The position numbers and the translations under genes are program-made. Of a DNA stretch of 64,000 nucleotides, positions 1 through 8,362 are shown one piece after another. The stretch spans positions 129,169 through 193,168 of the forward strand of contig CAYUIE010000005.1 in NCBI GenBank assembly GCA_964444665.1. The letters run 5' to 3'. The notes beneath the pieces are model-generated. The model ran no database searches, was not told the origin of the DNA, and saw nothing but the letters and a program-made list of their open reading frames with translations. The number at the start of each line of letters is the position of its first letter. Positions within the stretch are counted from its first letter, which is position 1. The DNA comes from CAYZTY01 sp964444665 (GTDB taxonomy: Bacteria > Planctomycetota > Phycisphaerae > Sedimentisphaerales > CAYZTY01).

Positions 1-203
1 TATTAAATAATAAATCGCTTTGCTGCCTGCGGCAGCAGCGAGGGAGTATCAGGGCCAATACGCGGAACTGAATTTTCCCTAAGTGAATTGGTAAATTAGT
101 TAATGGTAATTATCCCTTTGGGGCAGGAAAAATACTAAGCGCGTAAAAAAAATCTATCAAGGTCAATATATGACGTTGATGAAAAAATTAAGGAAGTTGC
201 TAA

Positions 204-869
204 TTAATCCCAACTAATAAAATTGAGTCGGCTGGTTATAGCCTCCATTAATCGAGGTTTAATACTGAGTTGGCTTAAACGTATTTGCATTGGTTCAACA
301 CCAACCTGATATCTATTAGCTAACGCAGAATGCAACATTGAGATAACATTTTCCCAGCCAATATCTCCTGCGTAGCCATCCAAAATACCTTTATACAATT
401 GTTGTGTGTCATCAAAGATGGTTTGACGTGGAACAAGAATAGCGCCCGCGAAATAGTTAGCTTCCCGCTCAATCTGTCGATAGCTTTTTCTTATTCTATT
501 AGAAAGTGCTACTGAATCGTCAATTGTGACACATCCTGAATATAATCTCGGATGCAATACTACATGCCCAAGTTCATGTGCAACCGAAAAATGAGCCTTT
601 ACTCTCCAAAACGAGTCGGTATCGGAGTCTATGAGAATATCAAATCGACCTTCTTTATTTTGGTAAAGAACAGCATCAACATTGAACTTTGACCTCATAG
701 AAGGAATTAGGCCAATAGAATCTATCAACGGCTGTTTCTCAGCAACTAAATCAATATCGATAGGTGGGTCAATGCCTCTGGAAAAAGATTCCGAGAGCAA
801 TCTATCAACCGCTCGCTCTATTTCGGCATTGCTATGTGGTGCAACATGGGAAGGCTCCATCCCTGCCAA
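204..869 (-). CDS. ImmA/IrrE-family metallopeptidase
   Basis: A 221-residue protein with a zinc-protease motif HELGH (residues 98-102) and a downstream EREANYFAGAILVP segment whose Glu (about 136) is the expected third metal ligand. This is the ImmA/IrrE (COG2856) arrangement. Family members cleave or sense XRE-type repressors, or act as the effector half of two-gene modules. The start is a TTG one base after the stop of the upstream repressor gene, with GAGGAG about 9 nt before it; an ATG three codons in is the alternative. The tight junction to the XRE gene implies one transcript and a joint function. The 203 bp to its left hold no gene, only a short GCTGCC/GGCAGC hairpin. Confidence 0.85.
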   Translation of the reverse strand: MAGMEPSHVAPHSNAEIERAVDRLLSESFSRGIDPPIDIDLVAEKQPLIDSIGLIPSMRSKFNVDAVLYQNKEGRFDILIDSDTDSFWRVKAHFSVAHELGHVVLHPRLYSGCVTIDDSVALSNRIRKSYRQIEREANYFAGAILVPRQTIFDDTQQLYKGILDGYAGDIGWENVISMLHSALANRYQVGVEPMQIRLSQLSIKPRLMEAITSRLNFISWD

Positions 870-870
870 A

Positions 871-1260
871 TCAGTAGTTCTCCTCTATATACTTTGCTAA
901 CTCTCTCAGTTTCTCTTCACTAAGCTGTCGATTTGCAACAGTTCTAACTAATACAGGCACTCCTTCGTGTTCCTTGACAATAGCTGCTACATCCGCTGGT
1001 ATGCGGCCACTATTACCTTTAGCTGCCAAATCAAACAATTCTGCCCTACGAGGGTCTGCCTTAGAGAGTCCCAAAGTATCACAGATGCAATCTAATTGCT
1101 TCTTATTGGCGGGTGGAGGTATTTTGCTCTGTTCTATGTTGCTAAGATTTGATGCTTGTAAATCTACTAAAGCAGCAAATCGTCGTAATCCTATGTTAGC
1201 CTCCTCTACCCGTATTTTTTTCAAAAGCTGCCCAAAAGTTAAGCTGATTTTTGTATCCAT
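871..1260 (-). CDS. XRE-family HTH regulator paired with ImmA peptidase
   Basis: About 129 residues from the chosen ATG, which has AGAGGAGAG about 6 nt upstream; a longer frame opens 48 nt earlier but would run through the promoter. The N-terminal 75 residues show a lambda-repressor-like helix-turn-helix (FGQLLKKIRVEEANIGLRR, then LQASNLSNIEQ). A C-terminal helical tail follows (LSEEKLRELAKYIEENY). It precedes the ImmA-like peptidase gene by one base. The likely role, by analogy with ImmR/ImmA pairs, is an autorepressor and substrate or partner of the peptidase. The promoter is AT-rich and palindromic, as expected for autoregulation. Confidence 0.8.
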   Translation of the reverse strand: MDTKISLTFGQLLKKIRVEEANIGLRRFAALVDLQASNLSNIEQSKIPPPANKKQLDCICDTLGLSKADPRRAELFDLAAKGNSGRIPADVAAIVKEHEGVPVLVRTVANRQLSEEKLRELAKYIEENY

Positions 1261-1285
1261 AAAAAACTCTCCTCTCACGTTATAT

Positions 1286-1313
1286 ATTATATATAACTTT
1301 TCGTCCAAGTCAA
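1286..1313 (-). promoter_or_regulatory. sigma-70-type promoter of the XRE-ImmA pair
   Basis: On the minus strand, TTGACT (1308-1313) and TATAAT (1286-1291) are separated by 16 bp. The -10 box lies in an alternating TATATATTATATATA tract that is nearly palindromic and could be the operator of the XRE protein. This is inferred from sequence alone. Confidence 0.55.
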
Positions 1314-1471
1314 TTAATGACTTTAGTATATTAAATAAAATATGTTAAGTGTTTTAATAACAAGGAGTTATGCAGCAATAAAATAATTTAAACTTTTAAC
1401 ATTTTTCCCATTGACTTAAATGGCAAAATGTTTTACTATTTACACATAGTTAAAAGAAAGGGAGATTTAAA

Positions 1472-1978
1472 ATGGAACATGCACGAAAAACCATAGCTGA
1501 TTTAGAAAGCCGTCTCAAAGAGATAAATACAGAAGCTGTAAGAATAAAAACGGCTATAAATTGCCTTTACGAGATTATGGAGCAGCCCCCTAAGTATGAT
1601 GAAGTAGTAGAAAAAACCGATAACAACCTGTCGCTGCGTAGCGACGAGTATTATGGCAAACCGCTTGCCAGAGTTATCACAGAAGTTCTCGAAAAGAGAA
1701 AGGCTGCAAATCTTGGAGCAGTAAAACTCAATGATATCTATGAAGAATTGGTAGCTGGCGGCTGTAAACTCACCGGCAAAAACGAAGGTATCAAAAAACG
1801 TGGCCTTGCTATCAGCATGTCAAAAAACCCAAAATTTCATCGACTGCCAAATGATACTTGGGGATTAACTGAATGGTATCCTACTGCTAAGTACAACAAA
1901 GAAAAAGAATTGGAAACATCCGAAGAAGACGCTAAACGGATTCAAAAGATTAAAGAAGAAATAGAAGAGATTCAATAA
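1472..1978 (+). CDS. HARE-HTH-like DNA-binding protein (hypothetical)
   Basis: A 168-residue protein with AAGGGAG about 7 nt before its ATG. Residues 1-40 look like a coiled coil (ADLESRLKEINTEAVRIKTAI). Residues 58-136 resemble a winged-helix HARE-HTH module: LARVITEVLEKR, then LNDIYEELVAGG, then GLAISMSKNPKFHRLPNDTWGL. The tail is highly charged (KEKELETSEEDAKRIQKIKEEIEEIQ). It is divergent from the XRE-ImmA pair. No enzymatic motif was seen. HARE-HTH domains occur in chromatin proteins and in restriction or defence proteins; the role here is unknown. Confidence 0.6.
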   Translation: MEHARKTIADLESRLKEINTEAVRIKTAINCLYEIMEQPPKYDEVVEKTDNNLSLRSDEYYGKPLARVITEVLEKRKAANLGAVKLNDIYEELVAGGCKLTGKNEGIKKRGLAISMSKNPKFHRLPNDTWGLTEWYPTAKYNKEKELETSEEDAKRIQKIKEEIEEIQ

Positions 1979-2019
1979 AAAGCCCCAATGAATTCGTGAA
2001 AAAGACTCAACGTGACTAA

Positions 2020-2151
2020 AGGTCTGGTGGGTTGCCTAAGTGGTATCCTGCTACCAGAAAAACAAAAACGACAACTGGCAATCAGAATAAAGATGTTGAA
2101 AGCAATAATAGTAAAAGCGTAAGTACCGAGTTAAATGATCTAAAGGAATAG
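2020..2151 (+). pseudogene. decayed 3' fragment of a second HARE-HTH-like gene
   Basis: An open frame beginning after an in-frame TAA and ending TAG at 2149-2151 reads RSGGLPKWYPATRKTKTTTG and on to LNDLKE. The start of this peptide matches the WGLTEWYPTAKYN junction of the gene just upstream, so this is the C-terminal remnant of a tandem paralogue whose 5' part is gone. Confidence 0.5.
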
Positions 2152-2417
2152 GGCTGCCCTCTCGAAAAGAGCAGCCCGAATGTTGCGTCACCTTAACGTT
2201 CACGGATGGCAAACGTTAGGGCGGGGCCGAAGCCCGATAGTTTGTACCTACATTAATTATCGACACTTCGGCCCCAATGTCAAGAGCCATTCCAGAAGGG
2301 AGTCGCGCCATGCGCTCACAAACCTCCGGTAAGCCGATAAGGCGTAGATGGGTCTTTATGGCCTACTATGGCCTATAAAAGGCTGAAAGTGCGCCTCGTT
2401 CGGTGCGGGGCGCACTT
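2152..2417. other. gene-free stretch with four hairpins
   Basis: Four inverted repeats are visible. GGGCTGC/GCAGCCC (2152-2177) has no T-tract. TAACGTT/AACGTTA lies near 2195-2218. GGGGCCGAAG (2223-2232) pairs with CTTCGGCCCC (2266-2275). A 9-bp stem AAGTGCGCC (2387-2395) pairs with GGCGCACTT (2409-2417). No coding frame is convincing. It could be a structured RNA or the debris of an element. Confidence 0.4.
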
Positions 2418-2450
2418 AAATTATTAACTATTTTTTTAAGGATGCCAAAA

Positions 2451-2597
2451 ATGGCAAGGAATGAAAGAACATCAAAAAGAGTAGGCAAAATTGCCTCCAA
2501 AGTTCTGCGAAGCGAAAGAACCTCAAAGGTAACAAAAAGCCTTGCCGGTTCAGCTTTGACGCAAAGGCCGGACAGGAGACGCAAGAAAAAAACCTAA
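2451..2597 (+). CDS. small basic repeat protein, function unknown
   Basis: A 48-residue, Lys/Arg/Ser-rich protein starting MARNERTSKRVGKIASKVLR and containing two related RTSK...SK..SL/VL segments, ending in a run of Lys/Arg. The ATG at 2451 is chosen because AAGG at 2438-2441 lies 9 nt upstream; the ATG at 2442 abuts the same AAGG. Small proteins with this RTSKxVxxxASKxL pattern seem familiar as conserved hypothetical proteins on mobile elements, but no function can be assigned. A strong hairpin lies just upstream. Confidence 0.5.
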   Translation: MARNERTSKRVGKIASKVLRSERTSKVTKSLAGSALTQRPDRRRKKKT

Positions 2598-2721
2598 TTT
2601 AGCTTTTTAGTTTTCTTGATGCAACTGTTTGGTGTTGTGATACGCCCGAGTATTTGACTTTCATTTACTGTATGAGCGATTATCTTATATTCGGGCGTGT
2701 CCTCAATTATGTTTCCTCCCT

Positions 2722-2810
2722 GTGGTGCCTGTCATGAGCTTGTCGAATGGAGCCTGTCAAACCATCGCGGCCTGTCCTGAGCTTGTCGAAGGGCCTCCGG
2801 GCAGAGCGTT
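2722..2810. repeat. dispersed CCTGTCCTGAGCTTGTCGAAG-like repeats
   Basis: Two or three degenerate copies of a unit resembling TCCTGAGCTTGTCGAAGG. The same unit recurs, in either orientation, near 5806-5885, 8829-8855, 16570-16595, 47755-47890, 48090-48110, 48210-48235, 48530-48560 and 52790-52855. No gene is seen in 2598-2900. Confidence 0.6.
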
Positions 2811-2900
2811 AGCTTCCCACAGGGACAGCAAGCATCCCACAGGGACTGCGCTAGCGTCCCCTAGGGGCATCGCACCATTTAACCATTCACCAATAACAAT

Positions 2901-3857
2901 TTATTCTGCTTGAATTGTAACGAACCTATCCCCCGGCTCGGTATGTCTGCCGTTAACGAAGTCGGCAAAGTCCATCAGGCTGCTGCCCGCAGGCTTGATT
3001 TTGATTATTCGAAGCGCATCCTTGCCGCAAATAACATTCAGGTTTTCGTTTAAGGTTCCGGGCGGAATCGGTTGACTTGGTGTTAATTTAATTACCTCAG
3101 CCTTTGCTATAATCACCCTGCAGGACTTTTGAGTTTTCTGGGAAACGTACTCAGTTTGCCCGCCCGGCCAGGGCCAAAGCCCGTGAATCCTGTTTCGAAG
3201 CAGCTCCGCCGAGTCGAACCAGTTAAGAACACCGTCGGATTTCTTAAGTTTAGGCGCAAGGCTGACAAACTCGACATCCTGCTCGCAATAAAAAGCCGTC
3301 CCTTCCTGGATTTGCCCGATTGTTTTTAGCAGCAGCGGCGCCGCGATTTTTGCCAGCTTATCGCCAAGGCTCTCGGCCGTATCTTCCGGCGTTATTTCAA
3401 CCTGGTCCTGCGTGATAATCTCGCCGGCATCCATTTGCGGCACGACGGTGATTATGCTTACGCCGGTAATTTTCTCACCTTTGATTATCGCCCAGTTAAT
3501 CGGTGCCGCGCCTCGGTACGCGGGCAGCAGCGATGCGTGCACGTTAATGATTCTTTTGGGAAATAACTTAATAAGTTCATCGCCGATTTTTTGACCGAAG
3601 GCGACGACGACGGCCAGCTCCGCATTGCACTCTTTGATTTTTTGGAGCATCTCGGACCGGTTTATATCGTCGGTCTCGGTGCAAGGTACTTTATTGGCCT
3701 CGGCCCACTCGGCAACGGGCGTTTGCCGGGTCTTTCTGCCCCGCCCGGCCGGCAGCGGCGGCTGTGTGAAAATATGCAGTATCGTGTGCTCCGAGCCGAG
3801 AAGGGCATTTAGCGAATCGATGCCGAACCTGCCTGAGCCCAGGAATACAATGTTCAT
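2901..3857 (-). CDS. fmt: methionyl-tRNA formyltransferase
   Basis: A 318-residue enzyme that formylates Met-tRNA(fMet) with 10-formyl-tetrahydrofolate for translation initiation. The length is typical. The formyltransferase core is intact: FLGSGRFG at the N-terminus, and NVHASLLPAYRGAAPINWAI with N105 and H107. D143 in QMDAGEI completes the catalytic triad. The C-terminal OB-like domain follows from about residue 205. It lies 53 bp downstream of def on the same strand, the classic def-fmt pairing in which formylation and deformylation genes are coexpressed. Confidence 0.96.
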   Translation of the reverse strand: MNIVFLGSGRFGIDSLNALLGSEHTILHIFTQPPLPAGRGRKTRQTPVAEWAEANKVPCTETDDINRSEMLQKIKECNAELAVVVAFGQKIGDELIKLFPKRIINVHASLLPAYRGAAPINWAIIKGEKITGVSIITVVPQMDAGEIITQDQVEITPEDTAESLGDKLAKIAAPLLLKTIGQIQEGTAFYCEQDVEFVSLAPKLKKSDGVLNWFDSAELLRNRIHGLWPWPGGQTEYVSQKTQKSCRVIIAKAEVIKLTPSQPIPPGTLNENLNVICGKDALRIIKIKPAGSSLMDFADFVNGRHTEPGDRFVTIQAE

Positions 3858-3910
3858 AATTAATCCCGACTCTTAATCCTTCGAACGTGAAAACACCGGC
3901 CTTGGGTGCG

Positions 3911-4435
3911 TTATTCTTTTGTCTTGCCGTACAATTTCTTTAACTCTTTTAGTCGTGCGCGAAAGGCGATTTTAGCAATCTCGCCGATTCGGTTGATTAT
4001 GAGTACTCCGTCGAGGTGGTCGCACTCATGCTGAAAGGCCCTTGCAAGCAGCCCCTCGGCCTGTTCGGCAAATTCCCTGCCGTCAAGGCCGGTCGCTTTT
4101 ATGGAGCATTTTTTGTATCGCCGGACCTTTGTGAAAATGCCGGGCAGTGAAAGGCAGCCCTCTTCCATCGGCACAAGCTGCGCATCGGGAACAAGTGTAG
4201 GGTTTATATACACCTTTGCGTTTTCTTTTTTGCCGTCAAGGCAGACCACAAAGATTCGCAGCGGCACGCCGGCCTGCGGACCGGCCAGGCCTACACCTTT
4301 ATGTTCGAGCATAATATCAATCATTTTTTCAGCGAGTCGGCGGATATTATCGTCGATTTTCGCGACAGGCTCCGCGGCCTTGGTTAGAACCGGAGCCGGA
4401 AAACGGGTCAGTTGACACTTTTCAGGATTAACCAT
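3911..4435 (-). CDS. def: peptide deformylase
   Basis: A 174-residue metallohydrolase that removes the formyl group from nascent proteins. All three signature motifs are present: GVGLAGPQ (47-54), EGCLS (92-96, metal ligand C94) and HECDH (136-140, metal ligands H136 and H140, catalytic E137). It is followed by fmt and preceded by lptB, all on the minus strand. The 185 bp between lptB and def are free of genes. Confidence 0.97.
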   Translation of the reverse strand: MVNPEKCQLTRFPAPVLTKAAEPVAKIDDNIRRLAEKMIDIMLEHKGVGLAGPQAGVPLRIFVVCLDGKKENAKVYINPTLVPDAQLVPMEEGCLSLPGIFTKVRRYKKCSIKATGLDGREFAEQAEGLLARAFQHECDHLDGVLIINRIGEIAKIAFRARLKELKKLYGKTKE

Positions 4436-4620
4436 TTTTAATTGTCCTCATTTTCGCCGGGCACATCCCCGGCAAGTTGAATCTCTTTATCGCAGCCTTA
4501 AATCTATCTCTTTATCACCGCCTTAAAGCAGTGCAACCTTTCAGCATTCTTTTTATCGCATTTCGCAGCCCTCAAGCGGTTCATCGAAGCCTTTCAGCAG
4601 ATTGTGCCTAAGGCCCGCCG

Positions 4621-5370
4621 CTAATTATCGTCGAACTCATCGCCTTCGAATATATTGCCGAGGTAGCTCGCCCTTACCACCTCATTCCGCACAATCTGCG
4701 ACGGCGCCCCGGCCGCAATAACCCTGCCATGGTCAATTATGTACGCCTTATCGACGACCTCGAGAGTGCGCTCAACGTTATGGTCTGTAATTAGGATGCT
4801 TACGCCGGAGGCGGCCAGGCGGCGGATTTCGTGCTGCAATTCCTCGACGGTGATGGGGTCGACGCCGCTGAAAGGCTCGTCCAAAAGTATCAGCGAAGGA
4901 TTCGTAACCATAGCACGAGCAATCTCGAGCTTCCTGCGCTCGCCGCCAGAAAGGAATCTGCCATAACTCTCGGCGACCTCCTTCAGGCCGAACCGCTCAA
5001 TGAGCATCTCGGCCCGGGCGATGCGGTCGGCCCTGGTCAGCGACATCGTCTCCAAAATCGCCGCGAGATTGTCCTTTACACTGAGCCGCTGGAAAATGCT
5101 CGGCTCCTGTGAAAGATAGCCCATGCCTAACCGAGCACGCTTAAACATAGGCAGTATAGTAACGTCAGCATCCTCGAAAATGACCGTGCCGCCTTCAGGC
5201 ACAATCATTCCGATAATCATCCTGAATGTGGTGGTCTTGCCGGCCCCGTTTCGGCCGAGCAGGCCGACAATGCTTTGCTGTGCGACGGATATGGAGACCT
5301 TGTTGACAACGGTTCGGCCGGAGTATTTCTTGACCAGGTCCTTCGTTTCAAGAAGCGTCTTATCTGCCAT
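4621..5370 (-). CDS. lptB: LPS export ABC transporter ATP-binding protein
   Basis: A 249-residue ABC ATPase. It has Walker A GRNGAGKT (39-46), Q-loop Gln88, signature LSGGE (140-144), Walker B LILLDE (160-165) and H-loop ITDHNVERTLE (His197). The GLLGRNGAGKTTTFRMIIG and DHNVxxTL segments are characteristic of LptB, which powers LPS extraction by LptFG. LPS in this organism is also implied by hldD at 55.7 kb. No lptA, lptC or permease gene is adjacent. A branched-chain amino acid LivF/G-type ATPase is the main alternative, but the match to LptB is better. Confidence 0.88.
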   Translation of the reverse strand: MADKTLLETKDLVKKYSGRTVVNKVSISVAQQSIVGLLGRNGAGKTTTFRMIIGMIVPEGGTVIFEDADVTILPMFKRARLGMGYLSQEPSIFQRLSVKDNLAAILETMSLTRADRIARAEMLIERFGLKEVAESYGRFLSGGERRKLEIARAMVTNPSLILLDEPFSGVDPITVEELQHEIRRLAASGVSILITDHNVERTLEVVDKAYIIDHGRVIAAGAPSQIVRNEVVRASYLGNIFEGDEFDDN

Positions 5371-5549
5371 TATCGCGTCTCCAGCAAAGCTATCTTCGAT
5401 AGGTGCTATCTTTCACAGGAACTATATTCGACAGCGTCCAGCGTAAAGCGGCGTCGGGCGCTGCATTAATAGCGTTTAGCGGACAGCGTATAGTAAACAG
5501 CTAACCGCATTAAGGGCCTTATTTTAGAGCTATGAACCGCGATTACAAG

Positions 5550-5584
5550 AAAAAAGAGTCCAGCCACCTGCTGGGCTCTTTTTT
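5550..5584. terminator. bidirectional rho-independent terminator
   Basis: A-rich tract, then GAGTCCAGC (5556-5564), a 5-nt loop, GCTGGGCTC (5570-5578), then a T6 run. It works in either direction. It lies upstream of lptB with no intact gene to serve, so it may be left over from a lost neighbour. Confidence 0.75.
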
Positions 5585-6009
5585 AGTTTTGAGTGCTTAG
5601 TGTTGAGTTTTTAGTTGGCGGCAGCAGATACTCGATGCTGGATGCTTGATACTCGATGATGGATGACAGAGGACAGAGGACAGAGGACAGAGGATGGCTG
5701 GCCGAAACACGAAATCCGAATATCGAAATCCGAAACAAATTCAAATGACTAAAATCGAAAATCCAAAAACTTCTTATTTGCCGATAGAATAATGCTACCA
5801 AAGGCCCTTCGGCTACTTCGACTATACTCAGGACAGGTTTCGCCAGTTGAGGCCGGTGATCCTTCGATTGTACTCAGGACAGGAGCCGGGAGGAATTTTA
5901 ATCCTTCCCGAACCGCAGGCAGCAAAAATCACCGCAGGAAGAAATAAACAAACCCCAAGTCAATAATAATCAAGCCGTTGTAGATTGTTAGTACCACACC
6001 AGGATAATG
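5585..6009. repeat. gene-free block of low-complexity dispersed repeats
   Basis: The block holds GATACTCGATGATGGATGAC-like and GGACAGAGGACAGAGG tandem text at 5630-5695. It also has CGAAATCCGAAACAAATTC-type AT-rich text at 5705-5765. Two CCTTCG...CTCAGGACAGG units lie at 5806-5885. Related blocks lie at 13590-13880, 53130-53345 and 55660-55715. No coding frame here looks real. Confidence 0.6.
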
Positions 6010-6023
6010 CTACCTATAGGTAG
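6010..6023. promoter_or_regulatory. perfect 14-bp palindrome, candidate controller-protein operator
   Basis: CTACCTATAGGTAG, a perfect palindrome 46 bp upstream of the controller gene's ATG. Controller proteins of restriction-modification systems bind such symmetric sites next to their own promoter to time nuclease expression. The assignment is inferred from position and symmetry. Confidence 0.45.
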
Positions 6024-6069
6024 TCGAACAATAAGTAGCAATAACTAAAATATTATCAGGGAGAATTTC

Positions 6070-6273
6070 ATGGAAGATATCTGTGTGCGTGTTGGATTCA
6101 ATATCCGCCGGATTAGAGAAGATAAGGCCATTTCACAGGAAAAACTTGCCGGTCTCGCGGATCTTCACCGCGCTTATGTAGGGCAAATCGAACGTGGCGA
6201 AAAGAACATCGGTCTTCGCAATCTTGAGAAGATCGCAAAAGCATTAAAAGTCAACATCAGGGACTTATTTTAA
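6070..6273 (+). CDS. restriction-modification controller (C) protein
   Basis: A 67-residue single-domain XRE helix-turn-helix protein: FNIRRIREDKAISQEKLAGLADLHRAYVGQIERGEKNIG and then a C-terminal helix ending LKVNIRDLF. Size and sequence are typical of C proteins. AGGGAG lies 6-7 nt before the ATG. Its TAA overlaps the methyltransferase ATG by one base, so translation is probably coupled. The likely job is to delay nuclease expression until host DNA is methylated. Confidence 0.85.
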   Translation: MEDICVRVGFNIRRIREDKAISQEKLAGLADLHRAYVGQIERGEKNIGLRNLEKIAKALKVNIRDLF

Positions 6274-7574
6274 TGAAGTCAGGGATTATCGAAATCACAT
6301 CCGCTGCTCATAAACACGGTAATTTGAATATAAGGCCGTGTGGTAAGGATTTTTTCCCTACTGATGCCTTTGGTTCCCACAACAAAAAATCCGGCATGGG
6401 AAAACCGATAGTGATTATTGCGCCTGGCCTGAAAGAACCTGTAAAAACAGATATTCCGAGTGATAGTATTTCAGGAAGGCCTCGCTGGATATTCCGAGAA
6501 CGCTCCTGGGTAAAAACACTCGTTAAAATAAATAATCTTATACCCGGCGATAAGATCGAGATTAAACATAAAAAAAACAGAACTTATGAACTGATCCCTC
6601 ATAAAAGGCAACTTACGTTTATAGATTTATTTGCGGGTATAGGCGGAACTAGACTTGCATTTGAAAAGGCTGGTTGCAGATGTGTTTTTTCATCGGAATG
6701 GGACAAATTTGCACAGCAGACATACGAGGCAAATTTCGGAGAGAAACCGAGAGGTGATATTAAAAAAATTCCAAGTTCGGAAATACCGGACCACGATATA
6801 CTGGTAGCAGGTTTTCCCTGCCAACCCTTTTCGATATCCGGAGTTTCAAAAAAGAATGCACTTGGCAGACCACACGGCTTTAAGGACCCAACACAAGGCA
6901 CTCTTTTCTTTGAAATAAAACGAATACTAAGAGATAAAAAACCTTCTGCCTTTCTTCTGGAAAATGTAAAAAATCTTCAAAGTCATGACAAAGGCAGAAC
7001 ATATGCCATTATAAGAGACTCACTGGAAAAAGACTTGGGTTATACTATTTATGACGATGTGCTTGATGCAGCATCCTACGTACCTCAGCATCGCGAAAGG
7101 ATATTTATTGCAGGTTTTAGAAAATTCTGCCTGTTTGATTTTCCAAAACATAATCCAATAAAAAAACCAAAGCTTCGGGATATATTAGAGAAAAAAGTAG
7201 ATTCAAAGTACACTCTTACCGACCATCTCTGGAATTATCTACAGGAATACGCAAAAAAACATAAAGCTAATGGGAATGGTTTTGGCTTCGGATTAACTAC
7301 CCAAGAAGGTATAGCTCGTACATTAAGTGCTAGGTATTACAAGGATGGCTCAGAAATATTAATCCCTCAGGGAAATGATAAAAATCCTCGCCGTCTTACA
7401 CCTAAAGAATGTGCTAATCTTATGGGCTTCACTCAGTTAAAACCTAATTTCAAAATCCCAGTATCCGATACTCAAGCATACAAACAGTTCGGAAATTCTG
7501 TAGTAGTTCCATTAATAAAAGATATAGCAAATGAAATTATAAAAACCCTGCGTATGAATATTACGCATTGTTGA
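6273..7574 (+). CDS. DNA (cytosine-5) methyltransferase
   Basis: A 433-residue Dcm/HhaI-type enzyme. Motifs in order: DLFAGIGG (118-125, AdoMet), FPCQPFS (181-187, nucleophile C183), ENV (230-232), QHRER (272-276), a target-recognition region around 290-380, and C-terminal RRLTPKECANLMGF and QFGNSVVVPLI. The first 110 residues form an extra N-terminal domain (RPRWIFRERSWVKTLVKINN), possibly an EcoRII/B3-like DNA-binding pseudobarrel, by appearance only. The neighbouring EcoRII-like nuclease and Vsr suggest a CCWGG- or CCNGG-type target, which cannot be proved here. Confidence 0.95.
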   Translation: MKSGIIEITSAAHKHGNLNIRPCGKDFFPTDAFGSHNKKSGMGKPIVIIAPGLKEPVKTDIPSDSISGRPRWIFRERSWVKTLVKINNLIPGDKIEIKHKKNRTYELIPHKRQLTFIDLFAGIGGTRLAFEKAGCRCVFSSEWDKFAQQTYEANFGEKPRGDIKKIPSSEIPDHDILVAGFPCQPFSISGVSKKNALGRPHGFKDPTQGTLFFEIKRILRDKKPSAFLLENVKNLQSHDKGRTYAIIRDSLEKDLGYTIYDDVLDAASYVPQHRERIFIAGFRKFCLFDFPKHNPIKKPKLRDILEKKVDSKYTLTDHLWNYLQEYAKKHKANGNGFGFGLTTQEGIARTLSARYYKDGSEILIPQGNDKNPRRLTPKECANLMGFTQLKPNFKIPVSDTQAYKQFGNSVVVPLIKDIANEIIKTLRMNITHC

Positions 7575-7588
7575 AAAGGACAAGTTGA

Positions 7589-8353
7589 ATGTCTCAACAA
7601 AAAACTTTATCAGATTTGAAAAAAATAAAAAACAAAATTCTTCCATCTGGCCCAGAAATCATGAAACTCGCAATAGAAAAAGTGCTAATTTCATCTAGGA
7701 GAAAACCAGAGTTTATAAAATCCAATTTCAGTCAACTTGTAGCGGAAATAGAAAAAGTTGCTTATCAGATTTATCGAAAAGAAGAACAAGACTCTGTTGC
7801 ACAAGCGTTTAGAAATGTTTTCTCAAATAAACTTTCTTCAAATCCAACAAAAAATGATTTCTTCGATTTATTAAACTCAAATTATTCCGCAATAAACGAT
7901 TTTTTCTTGTCTTTAAGCCAAAGCCGTAAAGCACGGGCAGGAAAAGCTTTCGAACATATAATACGGACTCTTTTCAATCAACTCGACTATCCATATACTT
8001 CTCAGCCCGTCATTAATGGCAAACCGGATTTCCTCCTGCCCAGTGAAGAACATTTTCGTAATAATGCAATGGATTCTGTTATATTTACGGTAAAACGCAC
8101 TTTGAAAGAACGCTGGCGACAAATAGTTACTGAAGGCACACGGGGATACCTCTTTTTCTTAGCAACTATTGACACTAAAATTTCATCCAAACAATTATCA
8201 CAAATAAAGAACCATAGAATATATGTCGTTGTTCCAGAGCATATTCGGGCAAATGTATATCCATCTTCATCAAATGTTATATCTTTCGAGACATTTTTTG
8301 AGCAACATTTGGATCCTGCTATGATCAGGTGGAAAAAAAACAAAATTATCTAA
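7589..8353 (+). CDS. type II restriction endonuclease, EcoRII C-terminal-like
   Basis: A 254-residue protein following the methyltransferase by 14 bp with AAGGA upstream of its ATG. The core RKARAGKAFEHII, GKPDFLLPS (D147) and TVKRTLKERWRQI (K169, K173) parallels the RAGK, KPDF and AVKTTCKDRWRQ segments of the EcoRII catalytic domain (PD-(D/E)XK fold). The N-terminal 110 residues are helical and shorter than the autoinhibitory domain of full EcoRII, as in other small EcoRII-C relatives. It should cleave the sequence protected by the adjacent methyltransferase. Confidence 0.85.
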   Translation: MSQQKTLSDLKKIKNKILPSGPEIMKLAIEKVLISSRRKPEFIKSNFSQLVAEIEKVAYQIYRKEEQDSVAQAFRNVFSNKLSSNPTKNDFFDLLNSNYSAINDFFLSLSQSRKARAGKAFEHIIRTLFNQLDYPYTSQPVINGKPDFLLPSEEHFRNNAMDSVIFTVKRTLKERWRQIVTEGTRGYLFFLATIDTKISSKQLSQIKNHRIYVVVPEHIRANVYPSSSNVISFETFFEQHLDPAMIRWKKNKII

Positions 8354-8362
8354 CACTTATGT

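Noticed and set aside
2195..2275. Integron attC site
   Set aside because: AACGTTAGGGC only partly fits the core-site consensus and no partner core or integrase is visible.
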